Of a stretch of DNA of 64,000 bases, positions 38,269-49,025 are shown piece by piece (the first letter of the stretch is position 1; each line of letters starts with the position of its first letter). The translations under genes were made by a program, and so were the position numbers. The stretch is from SZUA-36 sp963749115 (GTDB lineage: Bacteria; Pseudomonadota; Gammaproteobacteria; Xanthomonadales; SZUA-36): assembly GCA_963749115.1 (NCBI GenBank), contig CAVVLP010000002.1, forward strand, positions 62,001 to 126,000. The letters are read 5' to 3'. The notes beneath the pieces were generated by a model. The model worked only from the letters and a program-made list of their open reading frames with translations, did no database searches and was not told the origin of the DNA.

Positions 38269-41200
38269 ATGAATCGTTCACAAATATTGATAACTTTCTC
38301 AAGCAGCCTGCTTGCGATACTGGCCGGTACATTTCCTGGTCAGGCCGTGGCAGCACCTTACACTCTGCCCGAGGTCCCTTTGATCGTATCCGTCGAGTCA
38401 ACACCTAATGTATTCATGCAAATGGATGACTCCGGTTCGATGAACTGGGAAATCCTCGCGCCTCAGCACTTTACGCTTTGCGCCTATGATGGTTTTGCTT
38501 CGAACCGGTCATATTTTACCGGCAATGATACCAGCGGAGACGTCAAGAGTTACTGCGCATACCGACGGCAGCGATGACCGCCCGGCAGGTGATGCCCGCA
38601 TGCTGACCTGGTTTTACAGAGAAGCTTCCAACAACCCTAACAAACCACGAATACGCAAAGATACAAACGCTATTTTTTATTTTGGCACCAGCAGCAATTG
38701 TAACAATGCAACAATGTTGAGCGTTGCGAAGACAAGATGGACACGCGACCGGTGATGCCGACACAAAAGATATGGACATGGACTGGCGAATTCGCTCTTC
38801 TTCACTGAACGTCGTCTATTTTAATCCCACATCTGAATATGAACCCTGGGTTGGCGGTTCAACCACCTACAATGATTCCGATTGGGATAAATCACGCTCA
38901 TGGCCCGACAGCAACGAAGGCGATTACAATCAATGGAGAGACCTGGGTGCAGATGGCGGGTTTACTTACAATATCTGGATCGATGACAAGGGTTATTCAG
39001 GTACGCGACCGAACCGTACCGATATGACCGTGGGCGGAAACGGTGAGGTTGATTTGTGGGACACCCATGTACGTGTCACGGTGACCAATACGGCGATAAT
39101 CTGCGATGACAGTTTTCCATTACCAGTGCAGGTACGAACGGTATGGATGCGAAGAAGACAAGTATAACCTGTACCGACGCACACACCGGCGGACAAAGCC
39201 TTGCTGAACTCCAGCAGAACATCGCAAATTGGTTCGAGTATGCCCGTCGCCGTGTACATGTTGCGAATTATGCATTGGGTAAGGTTCTGACGGAACTGCC
39301 CGATTATCGTTATGGCCTTGGGTTCATCAATAATGGTGGTGTCGAAATTCAAATGCCTGACGCCGCTGTGACTGACTATTCAGCACATATCACCTCCATA
39401 CTGGACAATGCTTACCGGGACAAGGAGGGCTGCAGGCCAAACACCTTTACGTGGCGGTCTGGATACAGCGGGGAAATATTACGCTGACCTTCTCAATAAC
39501 GTTGATTCGCCAATTATTAACTCGTGCCAGAAAAACTTCACCGTATTGTTCACGGATGGTTACTGGGATGACGACACCGGAATGATGATGATGCAGATTT
39601 AACTCCGGATCTCCGATGAAGTGGCGATGGCGATGGTGCACAGATTTATGGCAACAATAATTTGCAGTCCACGATGCTTGTCCGATGTGGCCAGCTACTA
39701 TTACGAGAATGACCTGCGCACCGACCTTCTGGATGCTGTACCTACAGATTCCTTCGACAGTGCTTCCCATCAACACATGGTCACCTTTACGATCAATTTT
39801 GGCAGTGCCGGTCTGTTATCCGATACTGATAACGATGGTTGGCCGGGTTCCGGAACGGTGCCTGATAACTTTGACTGGTATTCCAATGCGAATACCAGTA
39901 CTACGTTGGCCTCATATTGGGATCCGCGCAAGGCTGACGATATGTGGCATGCAGCCTGGAACAGTAAGGGTACTTACGTTGCAGCCGGTTCCCCCCAGGG
40001 ATTGGTCGAATCATTCAGGGACGCGCTGGAAAATATAGGGTCACGTATCGGTGGAGCGGCCTCTGCTGCAGCTAACTCAGGTTCCATTTCTTCAACCTCA
40101 AGGATATTTCAAGCCAAATTCGACACCGATGACTGGCATGGAGAGTTACTGGCGTTCCCGGTCAATAGTGACGGCACACTGGGTGGTTCCCCCATTTGGA
40201 ATGCTAATACCCTGTTGAGTGCTAAAAGTAACGCACAGCTCAGTTCCAATGCCGGTGGCCGGGATGTCTGGACCTGGAATAATGATAGCAATTACACCGA
40301 CGGGTACGGCTTTTGAGTGGAGTTCCATTTCCACAGGATCAACAAGCCTGTTAAACACTGATGCCAATGGCGTCACGGACAACCTGGGTACCGATCGACT
40401 GAGATATGTGCGTGGTGATTCCAGCCAGGAGGAGTCAAGTGGAGCGGGGGTTTCCGTAACCGTACCCATAAGATGGGCGACGTTGTCAATTCAGACCCTG
40501 TATACGTGGGCTATCCACCTTTTTTCTATTCCTTTGATAATTATCAAAACTTTTTCAACAGTTATGTCGGCAGAACCGGGGTCATCTACTTCGGCGCCAA
40601 TGACGGCATGCTGCATGCCATACGGGAGTCGGATGGTGAAGAGTTATTTGCCTACGTTCCGGACAAGGTGATCGCAAATCTGCCTCAATTGACTGATCCT
40701 GATTATTCTCATGGTTTTTATGTTGACGGGAAGCCTGAATACGGTGATGTTTATTTCAACGGCAGTTGGAAATCTGTGGTGGCTTCAACCTTGCGCGCCG
40801 GTGGTCAGGGACTATTCGCGCTGGATGTGACAACTCCGGAGACCTTCGATGCCAACGATGTGCTGTGGGAGTTCACCGACGAGGTCGATGCAGACCTGGG
40901 ATACACGTATAGCCAGCCGCAGATACGACGCATGGCAAACGGTAAGTGGGCTGTTATCATTGGCAACGGAATCAATAACACTGAAGCTGATGGTCACGCA
41001 TCCACCACGGGTACCGGCGCCCTGTTTATTATCTACATCGAGGAAGGTATCAACGGTTGGAGTAGCACTGACTATGTGAAGATCACCGTTCCGGGTGGAA
41101 GTTTGGCGGATCCAAATGCACTGTTTACACCGGCTGCCGCCGATATTGATGGTGACAACAAGGTGGATACTATTTATGCGGGTGACCGCAATGGCAAGAT

Positions 41201-42096
41201 GTGGAAATTCGACGTCTCCAGTACCAATTCTAACCAGTGGGCACTGGATTTCAGTGGCAGTGCGTTATTTGATGCGGGTAGTGGCCATCCCATAACAGAC
41301 CGTCCGGCCATCGCTGCCCACCCAATGGGTGCAGGTTTCGGTCAGTTGGTTATTTTTGGTACCGGGCAATATATTCAAAATGCTGACAATACCGACGTCG
41401 GGCAACCGACACAGACATTGTATGCAATCTGGGATCTGAGCCCCGCGCTGGTAGCCGCCAATCATAAGGCGTTTGGCTACGCCCGTAATGAACTGTCCTC
41501 CAATAGCTTCTCGGTCCAAAGCTGCGGTACGGGTTATTGATTCAGGCAACACTGCGAACTGGCTTGACAATAACAACGCCCCGGATGATCGTGGTTGGTA
41601 TATTGATTTACCAACAGCCGGTGAGCGTATTGTTCGTCGCCCTGTGATACGTGACAACATCATTTTCTTCGTGTCGTTGATTCCGGATGATGACCCGTGT
41701 TCAGCCGGTGGAACGGGCTGGCTCATGGTGATGGACACACTCACCGGTGGGGCTCCTGCCTACCCGGTCTTTGATATAGATGGCGATCTTGATGTCACCC
41801 GGGTTGGCGATATGTTGGACCCGAATACACCGAATGATCCGAGTGATGACAAGACTCCAGCAGGTGTGTTCTCGCCAAGTATCCCGAACCTGCCGGCAAT
41901 CATTTATGACGACAGGCCTGGTTTCAATGCCTCCTATAGCGAATTTCCGCCAGTGCCTAATTCGGCACGGGGGTGTGATGCTGGCAGTGCCAGGGCCTAT
42001 ACGTTCACGACGGGTTCAAACGGTTCCATTCTGACCATTGAAACTGCCGCCGAACAGCTCAGTTGCGGCAGGCAAAGTTGGAATAGTGAGAAATGA
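38269..42096 (+). CDS. pilY1: Type IV pilus tip adhesin PilY1 (many apparent frameshifts)
   Basis: PilY1 combines an N-terminal von Willebrand A-like region with a C-terminal beta-propeller and caps type IV pili. A signal peptide (MNRSQILITFSSSLLAILAG, cut near AVAA) and MIDAS-like QMDDSGSMNWE start the protein. SLAELQQNIANWFEYARRR, FTVLFTDGYWDDD and FRNRTHKMGDVVNSDPVYVG follow, then VIYFGANDGMLHAI and a calcium-site-like DIDGDNKVDTIYAGDRNGKMWKFD. These lie in different frames: about ten breaks occur, for example near 38535, 38740, 39120, 39165, 39435, 39600, 39680, 40300, 40450 and 41530. The C-terminal part (40473-41540, 41541-42096) is better preserved. It may be a pseudogene or a badly read gene. 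Confidence 0.82.
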
Positions 42097-42152
42097 CCGG
42101 TTTTGGTTTGCACGTGTTGTCAGACCGGGTGAAACTCAAAAGGGGGAATGAA

Positions 42153-42581
42153 GTGAAAAGAGTTTTAAAACGGGCCTTTGGGTTTTCATTGATAGAACTG
42201 ATGACCGTTATCGCTGTGGTAGCCATCCTGACAACTTTGGCGGTACCCAGTTACCGGCAATATGTTTTGCGAACCAATCGTATGGAGGCCATCAATGTTC
42301 TGCTTGAGGTTGCCTCCTGCCAGGAGAGGATTTACGTTAGATTTAACCAGTATGACGCCAACCGCTGCGGTGCGGCTGCGACCACCGCCAATGGTCTCTA
42401 CACGGTAAGTATGACAACGTCCAACGCCAATCAGAATTACACACTGACAGCAACAGCCCAGGGTGGCCAGGCCAATGATACCTGTGTCAATCTCTCACTT
42501 ACTGATCAGGGTATTCGCGGTACTTCGGCCAGCAATGTTGCCACCGATATTGCCAAGTGTTGGAAAGGCAAAAAAATATAG
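42153..42581 (+). CDS. pilE: Type IV pilin PilE-like minor pilin
   Basis: A 142-residue pilin. The short leader MKRVLKRAFG is cleaved before FSLIELMTVIAVVAILTTLAVPSYRQYVLRTNR, with Glu at +5. CQERIYVRFNQYDANRCG and DTCVNLSL...AKCW hold the disulfide cysteines, like the PilE minor pilins encoded after pilY1 in Pseudomonas and Xanthomonas. The start is GTG at 42153 with AGGGGG eight bases upstream; the open frame from 42093 would add an unlikely leader. An intrinsic terminator follows. Confidence 0.9.
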   Translation: MKRVLKRAFGFSLIELMTVIAVVAILTTLAVPSYRQYVLRTNRMEAINVLLEVASCQERIYVRFNQYDANRCGAAATTANGLYTVSMTTSNANQNYTLTATAQGGQANDTCVNLSLTDQGIRGTSASNVATDIAKCWKGKKI

Positions 42582-42607
42582 TGCCGTTTAAGTAAATCGT
42601 TCGAATA

Positions 42608-42634
42608 GAAAACCCGCCGGAAGGCGGGTTTCTT
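42608..42634 (+). terminator. Intrinsic terminator after pilE
   Basis: AACCCGCC, loop GGAA and GGCGGGTT followed by TCTTATTT form a strong GC stem with a T-rich tail. Its downstream edge directly meets the broken T arm of the tRNA-Ser remnant. Confidence 0.85.
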
Positions 42635-42707
42635 ATTTGAACCCACGGTACGGAGACCGACCACTTGATTTCGAATCAAGCCCATTCGACCACCCTGGCA
42701 CCTCTCC
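42635..42707 (-). pseudogene. tRNA-Ser (CGA) remnant, 3' end missing
   Basis: On the minus strand: acceptor 5' strand GGAGAGG, a D arm, anticodon stem CTTGA with loop TTCGAAA (anticodon CGA), a long variable arm, and T arm GTGGG-TTCAAAT. After the T loop the sequence turns into AAGAAACCCGCC, the pilE terminator, so the 3' T strand, the acceptor 3' strand and CCA are absent. It cannot fold as a tRNA. An intact tRNA-Ser (GGA) is at 50689. Confidence 0.75.
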
Positions 42708-42844
42708 GTTTCAATTACCGTATTATAGTGGGGTCATTCTCTATACGACAGCCGTGAAATGCCGGTAGCTTTTATTTCTCTTAAATTCCAGTCACTTACG
42801 CTTGGCTATCCGTGTTGTTCAACTTGTTGTATATTATGACCCAT

Positions 42845-42884
42845 AAACAAAAACAGGAACTCAGCATTTCTGCCAAGTTCCTGT
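42845..42884 (-). terminator. Intrinsic terminator of tRNA-Asn
   Basis: On the minus strand ACAGGAACT and AGTTCCTGT pair around a 13-base loop and are followed by TTTTGTTT. It lies just downstream of tRNA-Asn. Confidence 0.75.
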
Positions 42885-42899
42885 ATTTGTTCTTTAATA

Positions 42900-42976
42900 T
42901 GGCTCCCCGGGATGGACTCGAACCAACGACCTAGTGATTAACAGTCACCCGCTCTAACCAACTGAGCTACCGGGGA
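42900..42976 (-). tRNA. tRNA-Asn (GTT)
   Basis: Minus-strand cloverleaf: acceptor TCCCCGG pairs with CCGGGGA, D arm GCTCAGTTGGTTAGAGC, anticodon loop CTGTTAA giving GTT, T arm with TTCGAGT, discriminator G and encoded CCA. It lies upstream of the terminator at 42845. Confidence 0.96.
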
Positions 42977-43018
42977 ATCTCTTAAGGCGCGGTATTTTCC
43001 GCGCTTTGGTGGAGTGAG

Positions 43019-43552
43019 TCAAGGACAATTTTCGGTCGGTTCGATACCATTCCTTTGCATACGGATTCTGCCGCTATTGGATACGGTAATCTTGCCAGCC
43101 TCAGCGGCGCCACGCTGATCACAGAAGACGATAGAAGCGTTGCTTCCCGGTGCGCTGCCATTGGGATAGAAGCGCAAATTGCGACGTGAATTGGAACTAC
43201 TGATATTCAGCAGGTCCACACTCCCGTTGTGTTTTAGCAGGGGCTCTCCTTCCTGTTTATGACGGTCACCGTTGAGGTCGCTAAATACAATCCAGCCTGC
43301 CTGCCATGCCGATTGTCCGGAACAATCACTACCGTCGGTCGCTGGGCAGATAATTGTCTGGATGTTATGGCTGATCGCACGACCACGCGCCAGGTTCAGG
43401 TCTGTTTGCAGAACGTCCATCGCAGTTTTCATACGCAGGTTCCAACTGTAATTCTTGAAAGCGGGGACACCCGTGGTTAAAAGAATCGCTACGATGGCCA
43501 TGGTGATAATTAATTCAAGTGCCGTGAAGCCTTTCAGTTGCCCTTGTTTCAT
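43019..43552 (-). CDS. GspH/FimT-family prepilin, orphan
   Basis: A 177-residue prepilin of the same family as fimT. The leader MKQGQLKG is cleaved before FTALELIITMAIVAILLTTGVPAFK, with Glu at +5. The C-terminal domain has CPATDGSDCSGQSAWQAGWIVFSD (the GspH W-x-x-G-W pattern), FYPNGSAPGSNASIVFCDQRGA and a last Cys in ENCP. I use ATG 43552 since the open frame upstream adds a non-pilin extension. It sits alone, facing the pil operon across the tRNA-Asn. Confidence 0.85.
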   Translation of the reverse strand: MKQGQLKGFTALELIITMAIVAILLTTGVPAFKNYSWNLRMKTAMDVLQTDLNLARGRAISHNIQTIICPATDGSDCSGQSAWQAGWIVFSDLNGDRHKQEGEPLLKHNGSVDLLNISSSNSRRNLRFYPNGSAPGSNASIVFCDQRGAAEAGKITVSNSGRIRMQRNGIEPTENCP

Positions 43553-43688
43553 AAGGTGAAATTTATCGAACAATGGTGTGGCGGGTAATAGCAAAGTCCG
43601 GTTCACTGGCGTGAGAGCGGGACTTAATACTTGTAGGGGATACACGCCTCATCTGGAAAAAGACGCTGATCCTGGTGGATAAAAGTCT

Positions 43689-44882
43689 CTAATTCAGAGA
43701 CTCAATCGCGTCGCTGATGCGTTGGACACAGGCCTGTAGATTTTCCATGCTGGTGGCATAGGACAGACGCAGGTGTCCCGGTGCACCAAAAGCGGTTCCC
43801 GGTACCATGGCCACGCCAGCGTGCTCAAGCATCCAGGCGGCCAGTTCTACATCATCACGGATCTCCGGCATACGATCGATGATGGGTTTGAATGAAGGGA
43901 ACGCATAAAAGGCGCCATCGCAGTCCTCGCATTCAATCCCTTCGATGCCGTTAAGCGCATCAAGCAGGTACTCATATCTGCGTTTATATTCAGTCCGCAT
44001 TGCTGCGATGCAGTCCTGTGGGCCCTCAAGCGCGGCTGTTGCCGCCGCCTGGGAGATTGAGCAGGCACCGGAGGTGCTTTGACTCTGGACTTTGAGCATT
44101 GCGCTTATCATTTCCTGTGGACCTGCTGCGTATCCAATCCGCCATCCGGTCATTGCATAGGCTTTGGACACACCGTTGACGATCACGGTGCGTTCGTTCA
44201 GTTCAGGACAGACATTCAACAGTGTCCGATAGGGCTTTTCACCCCAGTAAATATGTTCATAAATATCGTCGCAGACGATCATGATCTTGGGGTATTCAAG
44301 CAGCACTTCCGCCAGTTCACGGTAATCATCCTCGCTGTAGACCTTGCCGGTGGGGTTGGAGGGTGAATTGATGATCAGCAGCCGGGTTTTGTCGGTTATG
44401 GATGATTCCAGTTGCTTGGCGGAGATTTTGAAGTCATTTTCAGCAGTCGCGTTCAAAATTACCGGCTGACCTTCAGCCAATTTGATCATGTCCGGGTAGG
44501 AAACCCAGTACGGGGCAGGCAGGATGACTTCATCACCCGGATTGAGCAACGAGGTCAACAAATTGAACAGGCTCTGTTTGGCCCCGTTGGAAACGATGAC
44601 TTGTTTGGCTTCGTATTCGAGCTGGTTTTCTGTTCGTAGCTTGGTGACGATAGCGTTTTTCAGTTCTTTCGTGCCATCCACCGGCGGATATTTTGTTTTG
44701 CCCTGCCAGATGGCATCAATCGCTGCCTTTTTAATGTGTTCAGGGGTGTCGAAGTCCGGTTCGCCAAAACCCAGTGAAATAATGTCCCGGCCCTGGGCAC
44801 GGAGTTCGATGGCTTTCATGCTGACCATAATCGTCGCGGCCGGCTTGATTTGGCTGACGCGGTTGGATATTTTAAACGACAC
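43689..44882 (-). CDS. aspC: Class I aspartate/aromatic aminotransferase
   Basis: A 397-residue PLP aminotransferase of the alpha subfamily I-gamma type. ISLGFGEPDFDTPEHIKKAAIDAI, SNGAKQSLFNLL, INSPSNPTGKVY, the cofactor Asp-Tyr in VCDDIYEHIYW, and the Schiff-base Lys in VNGVSKAYAMTGWRIGYAAG are all present, with the substrate Arg near HLRLSYATS. The start is GTG at 44882; an upstream in-frame ATG lacks homology. Proximity to uvrB is a common gammaproteobacterial arrangement. It interconverts aspartate and oxaloacetate; prephenate or aromatic activity cannot be excluded. Confidence 0.92.
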   Translation of the reverse strand: MSFKISNRVSQIKPAATIMVSMKAIELRAQGRDIISLGFGEPDFDTPEHIKKAAIDAIWQGKTKYPPVDGTKELKNAIVTKLRTENQLEYEAKQVIVSNGAKQSLFNLLTSLLNPGDEVILPAPYWVSYPDMIKLAEGQPVILNATAENDFKISAKQLESSITDKTRLLIINSPSNPTGKVYSEDDYRELAEVLLEYPKIMIVCDDIYEHIYWGEKPYRTLLNVCPELNERTVIVNGVSKAYAMTGWRIGYAAGPQEMISAMLKVQSQSTSGACSISQAAATAALEGPQDCIAAMRTEYKRRYEYLLDALNGIEGIECEDCDGAFYAFPSFKPIIDRMPEIRDDVELAAWMLEHAGVAMVPGTAFGAPGHLRLSYATSMENLQACVQRISDAIESLN

Positions 44883-45042
44883 GTGTATAAATTCCCCGAT
44901 CTGACAAAGCAAATGGGTGCGTCTGCATCACGCACCACCCTGAATATGAAACATGATGTGTAAGGAGTCAGACGCTCCTGAATCGTGAATATGATAACAA
45001 CATTTTTGCAACAGGGACGAGAAACCTCATCCCTGTTGTTCT

Positions 45043-45526
45043 TCACCTGGTTTGCTTTTCGCCTACTCGGGCTAACGGTATCTCTGCTGCCAGTTGCAGA
45101 TCGATGGCAGCGTCCAGTTTATTTTCAATCTGGATGACACGCATGACCTTTGTTGCCGGCATGAACTTGTTGATGTTCCTGGGAGAATTTCTGTTGTATC
45201 ACAAGGTTTTGCATCTCTATTGAAAAATGGTCAGTCATGATTTCATTGGCTTTTTGATCGGTCATGTTCTCGTAGTTCGCTGCAAAATTTTTGATCAGAG
45301 CCAGCGTTCTGTCGCCATTGGCGGCCGCCGCCGCCCGGTATTCATTCCATGCCGGCCAGAACTGCGCGCTTTCATCGGCTGTGAAGGTCATATTGCCCAT
45401 GATGATGATCTTGCGATCCGTGTGGGCTGACTGGCGCGTCAGTGCTATCTGCTCGTCGAGTGCGGTCTGTGCGGAGACAGTGGATGAAATTGACAGGAGC
45501 AGGATTAAGGAAATTAGGTATTTCAT
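45043..45526 (-). CDS. Small periplasmic protein, unknown function (apparent frameshift)
   Basis: A signal peptide (MKYLISLILLLSISSTVSA) leads a helical protein: DEQIALTRQSAHTDRKIIIMGNMTFTADESAQFWPAWNEYRAA, then NYENMTDQKANEIMTDHFSIEMQNLVIQQKFSQ. The annotated frame ends with an odd tail (EHQQVHAGNKGHACHPD). Removing one base near 45180 gives NINKFMPATKVMRVIQIENKLDAAIDLQLAAEIPL, which fits the helical pattern and ends at 45043. The layout resembles Spy/CpxP-like periplasmic chaperones of about 160 residues, but I cannot confirm that. It is divergent from uvrB. Confidence 0.65.
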
Positions 45527-45600
45527 GGTTTCTCCAGGGAGCTAAAAATTAAATAGGGGCGCTATAATAACAAGTTTGGCCGCTTACGAAGAAACTAACT

Positions 45601-47609
45601 TTGCGAAACAAACCTTTCAAACTTACCAGTGAATATCAGCCGACCGGTGACCAGCCGCAAGCCATACGTGCTTTGACGTCTGGATTACGTGGTGGCATGA
45701 AAGACATGACATTGCTTGGCGTGACCGGATCGGGTAAGACTTTTACCATGGCCAATGTCATCCAGGATCTGCAGCGACCCACCCTGGTTATGGCACCCAA
45801 CAAGACACTGGCGGCACAACTTTATGGTGATTTTCGTAGTTATTTTCCTGAAAACGCGGTTGAATATTTTGTTTCCTATTACGATTACTATCAACCTGAA
45901 GCCTATGTGCCTTCGTCAGACACCTATATTGAGAAGGACGCATCCATCAACGAACATATTGAACAAATGCGTCTGTCGGCCACCAAGGCCCTGTTGCAAC
46001 GGCGTGACACGATTATCGTCTCGACGGTTTCCGCTATTTACGGTCTCGGCGACCCGACCCAGTACCTGAGCATGGTGCTGCATTTGTCCGTTGGTGAGAT
46101 CATCAATCAACGCAGTATCCTGCGGCGTTTGGCCGAGATGCAGTACAGTCGCAATGACCTGGAGCTCCGCCGGGGAACCTACCGTGTACGTGGTGAGGTT
46201 ATTGATATATTTCCCGGTGATGAGGAAACCAGCGCGATACGTATCGAGTTGTTCGATGAGGAAATTGAATCCATTTCCCAGTTTGACCCGCTGACCGGTG
46301 AAGTGGTGAACAAGATGCAACGGGTGACGGTTTTTCCGAAGTCACACTACGTAACACCAAGGCAAACGGTGATCGACGCGGTTGCCGCGATCAGTGCCGA
46401 GCTGAAAGAGCGGCTGGCCTATCAACGGGAAAACCAGCAATTGGTTGAAGCCCAACGCCTGGAGCAACGCACGCTCTATGATATGGAAATGATGCTGGAG
46501 TTGGGCTACTGCAATGGCGTTGAAAACTATTCGCGGCACCTGACCGGGCGTGGGGCAGGGCGAGGCACCACCAACCTTGTTTGACTATCTCGGCGGATGA
46601 TGCCTTGCTGATTCTCGATGAAAGTCACGTCATGGTTCCGCAATTGGGTGGTATGTATAAAGGCGACAGGTCACGAAAGGAAAATCTCGTCACCTATGGT
46701 TTCAGGTTACCTTCCGCGTTGGATAACCGGCCGCTCAGGTTTGATGAATGGGAGCAAAGGGCGGGTCAGACTGTTTTTGTATCAGCCACGCCACGGCCCT
46801 ATGAGCTGGAACGTTCAGGTGAAATCGTTGAGCAGGTTGTGCGTCCGACCGGTCTGATTGACCCGGAAGTCGAAATACGTCCGGTAGCCGGCCAGGTCGA
46901 TGATGTGCTATCCGAAATTACACGACGGACTGCCGTCGGTGACCGGGTGCTGATTACGACCCTGACCAAACGAATGGCCGAGAATCTGACCGAATACCTG
47001 GCTGATCATGGTGTGAAGGTGAGGTATCTGCATTCTGACGTGGAAACCGTAGAGCGTGTAGAAATCATTCGCGATCTGCGTTTGGGTGAGTTTGACGTAC
47101 TGGTGGGTATTAACCTGCTCCGGGAGGGGCTGGATATGCCGGAAGTGTCGCTGGTCGCGATACTGGATGCTGATCGCGAGGGCTTTTTACGATCAGAATC
47201 TTCGCTTATCCAGACGATCGGCCGGGCTGCCCGTAATATCAAGGGCAAAGCCATTCTCTATGCCGACAAGGTGACCGGTTCCATGCAACGTGCTATCGCC
47301 GAGACGGACCGTCGCCGCAACAAACAACGTGAATATAACAAGGAGCATGGAATTACCCCGAAAAGCATCGTCAAGGCAGTCAGCGACATCATGGAGGATG
47401 CACGTTCGTTAACACCTGCGGAACGGGATCAGCAGCGAAAAGTGGCAGAGACCGCCGCGCAGTATCAGCATATGCGCCCGGCGGAACTGGGCAAATCGAT
47501 CGCGGAAATGGAAAAGCAGATGATCCACCACGCCCAGATGCTGGAATTTGAGGAAGCGGCGGAAATAAGGGATCAGATCAAGCGGGTGAGAGAGCAGGTT
47601 TTAAGATAG
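45601..47609 (+). CDS. uvrB: Excinuclease ABC subunit B, UvrB (two apparent frameshifts)
   Basis: The nucleotide excision repair helicase-like subunit. Walker A LLGVTGSGKTFTMANVI, the beta-hairpin YYDYYQPEAYVPSSDTYIEKD, LILDESHVMVPQLGGMY, FVSATPRPYE, LREGLDMPEVSLVAILDADREGFLRS, QTIGRAARN and a C-terminal UVR domain (MIHHAQMLEFEEAAEIRDQI) are all present. Around 46561 and 46592 the frame shifts twice; removing a base at each restores GEAPPTLFDYL and then ADDALLILDESH. A conserved Pro may be lost at the second site, where a two-base loss is an equal alternative. The start is TTG at 45601. Corrected length is about 668 residues. Confidence 0.94.
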
Positions 47610-47695
47610 GCTTTGCACCGGAGAGTCGGGCAACTGCTGCAGCGGGCGTATGATTGATTATAGGGCAGCTGTTAGATGGTGGCAAACATTTACCC

Positions 47696-48866
47696 CTACA
47701 GTTCAATGTCCAGCCATACCAGGTGGTGGTCAGAGACATCGGTCAGATCATGTCCGGGCTGGTTTGAAGCCGGCCAGAACACGCCGCATCCGATCACTTT
47801 CAGTGTTGCTGAGGGTAATACGTAATCAATACGCATATTGCCGGTATATTTATCATTGAAATCTCCGGTGTCCGACGCCGGATTACCCTGGTGTTGCAGG
47901 TTTTTTCCGCCTTGTTCACGGCTTGCTTCCTCGCTACCCTCGCTTAGCGGCACGCAGCTGGCATCGATTTTCGGGTGCTCCAGTAACTGTAGAATGGCCC
48001 GGGCACTGGAATCGCCATCGACCGGGTCGGCATTCAGATCGCCGGCGATGATGAATTTCGAGCCGTCCGGCAAGCCACCATTGATACCGGTATCGTCGTA
48101 GATATACGCTGAACGCTGCGGATCCACGTAATCGGCCCACAACCTGATTTCATCGTGGTTACGCGCACCGTTGCGGTCTTCCGGGCCGTCAAATACCGGT
48201 GGCGTCGGGTGACTGACAAGAAAGTGAACCGACTGGTCGTTTATTTTCACTTCGATATCCCAGTGGTTTTTGGAACTGAGACGGAGTTCTTTGCGGATCG
48301 CATCCGGGTACCAGTCAGAACCATCAGGGTTTAATGGCATCATCGCGTCCGGCATATCACTCCATTTGAACAAGCGGAAACTTCGTTGCAAATGCAGCGG
48401 AAAACGGGACAGAACCATCATCCCGTACTGACCCGGAAACCTGCCGAAACCCCAGGCGTCTCCAGGTTCTCCCAAAACACCATTACCGTTCAGATCCAGA
48501 CCGCTATCCTCCCCGGTATTGACCGCACCATTCAAGGCGTGGGCGTAACTGATGGCTTCATTTCCAAACTGTGGTGTGTCGAGGTAGTTGTTTATGAAAA
48601 GAAGGGCCGAATCGAGTTCAAAATAATCGAATTCGTTGAGCAACAGTACATCCGGTCTGACCTTCTGGATAACGGCCGCGACTTTCTTGAGCGCCTCATC
48701 TTCTCCCGACTTCAGACGTTGATACAACTCACCTTCCGACTCAAGCCCCATGGCAATGTTAAAGGTCGCAAAACGGATTTGCTGACGAGCTGTCATCAAC
48801 AGCCAGGGCAGGGTGAGAAAGTGCCAGGCTGCAAAGCAACAGGAAAAGTGAATGAGTCAGGCGCAT
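47696..48866 (-). CDS. Secreted endonuclease/exonuclease/phosphatase family protein (apparent frameshift)
   Basis: An EEP-fold metal-dependent hydrolase. RFATFNIAMG, LLLNEFDYFE (metal Glu), SHPTPPVFDGPED, FIIAGDLNADPVDGDSS and the closing SDHHLVWLDIEL are the fold's catalytic landmarks. The open frame starts at ATG 48799, but upstream in the neighbouring frame lies a signal peptide, MRLTHSLFLLLCSLALSHPALA, from ATG 48866. Removing one base near 48780 fuses them, so the enzyme is probably exported. Corrected length is 389 residues. Substrate (extracellular DNA, phosphoester or lipid) unknown. Confidence 0.8.
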
Positions 48867-49025
48867 AGGATTTATTTGGTTTGAAAGTCGGTATGATAGT
48901 ACAAACAGGCGAACGGCATTGAGTGCGCCAGGCTCACTCTCAGGTGAGATTATTGAGTTTGCAGGATCGGATTGTCGCTTCTGAATGTGAAGGATTTTGA
49001 CGCACCGGAAGGAGGAACAGGATTC

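Larger units (their letters stand above)
42582..43018. other. 437-bp gap with tRNA remnant, tRNA-Asn and two terminators
   Basis: This gap between pilE and the convergent pilin gene contains, in order, the pilE terminator, a truncated tRNA-Ser on the minus strand, the tRNA-Asn terminator and tRNA-Asn. The stretch 42708-42844 shows no further feature. Confidence 0.7.

Noticed and set aside
35500..42707. The pil cluster as a recently acquired genomic island inserted at tRNA-Ser
   Set aside because: No integrase and no second attachment-like repeat were found near 34.6-35.7 kb, and minor pilin clusters near aspC-uvrB occur widely; only the broken tRNA hints at it.
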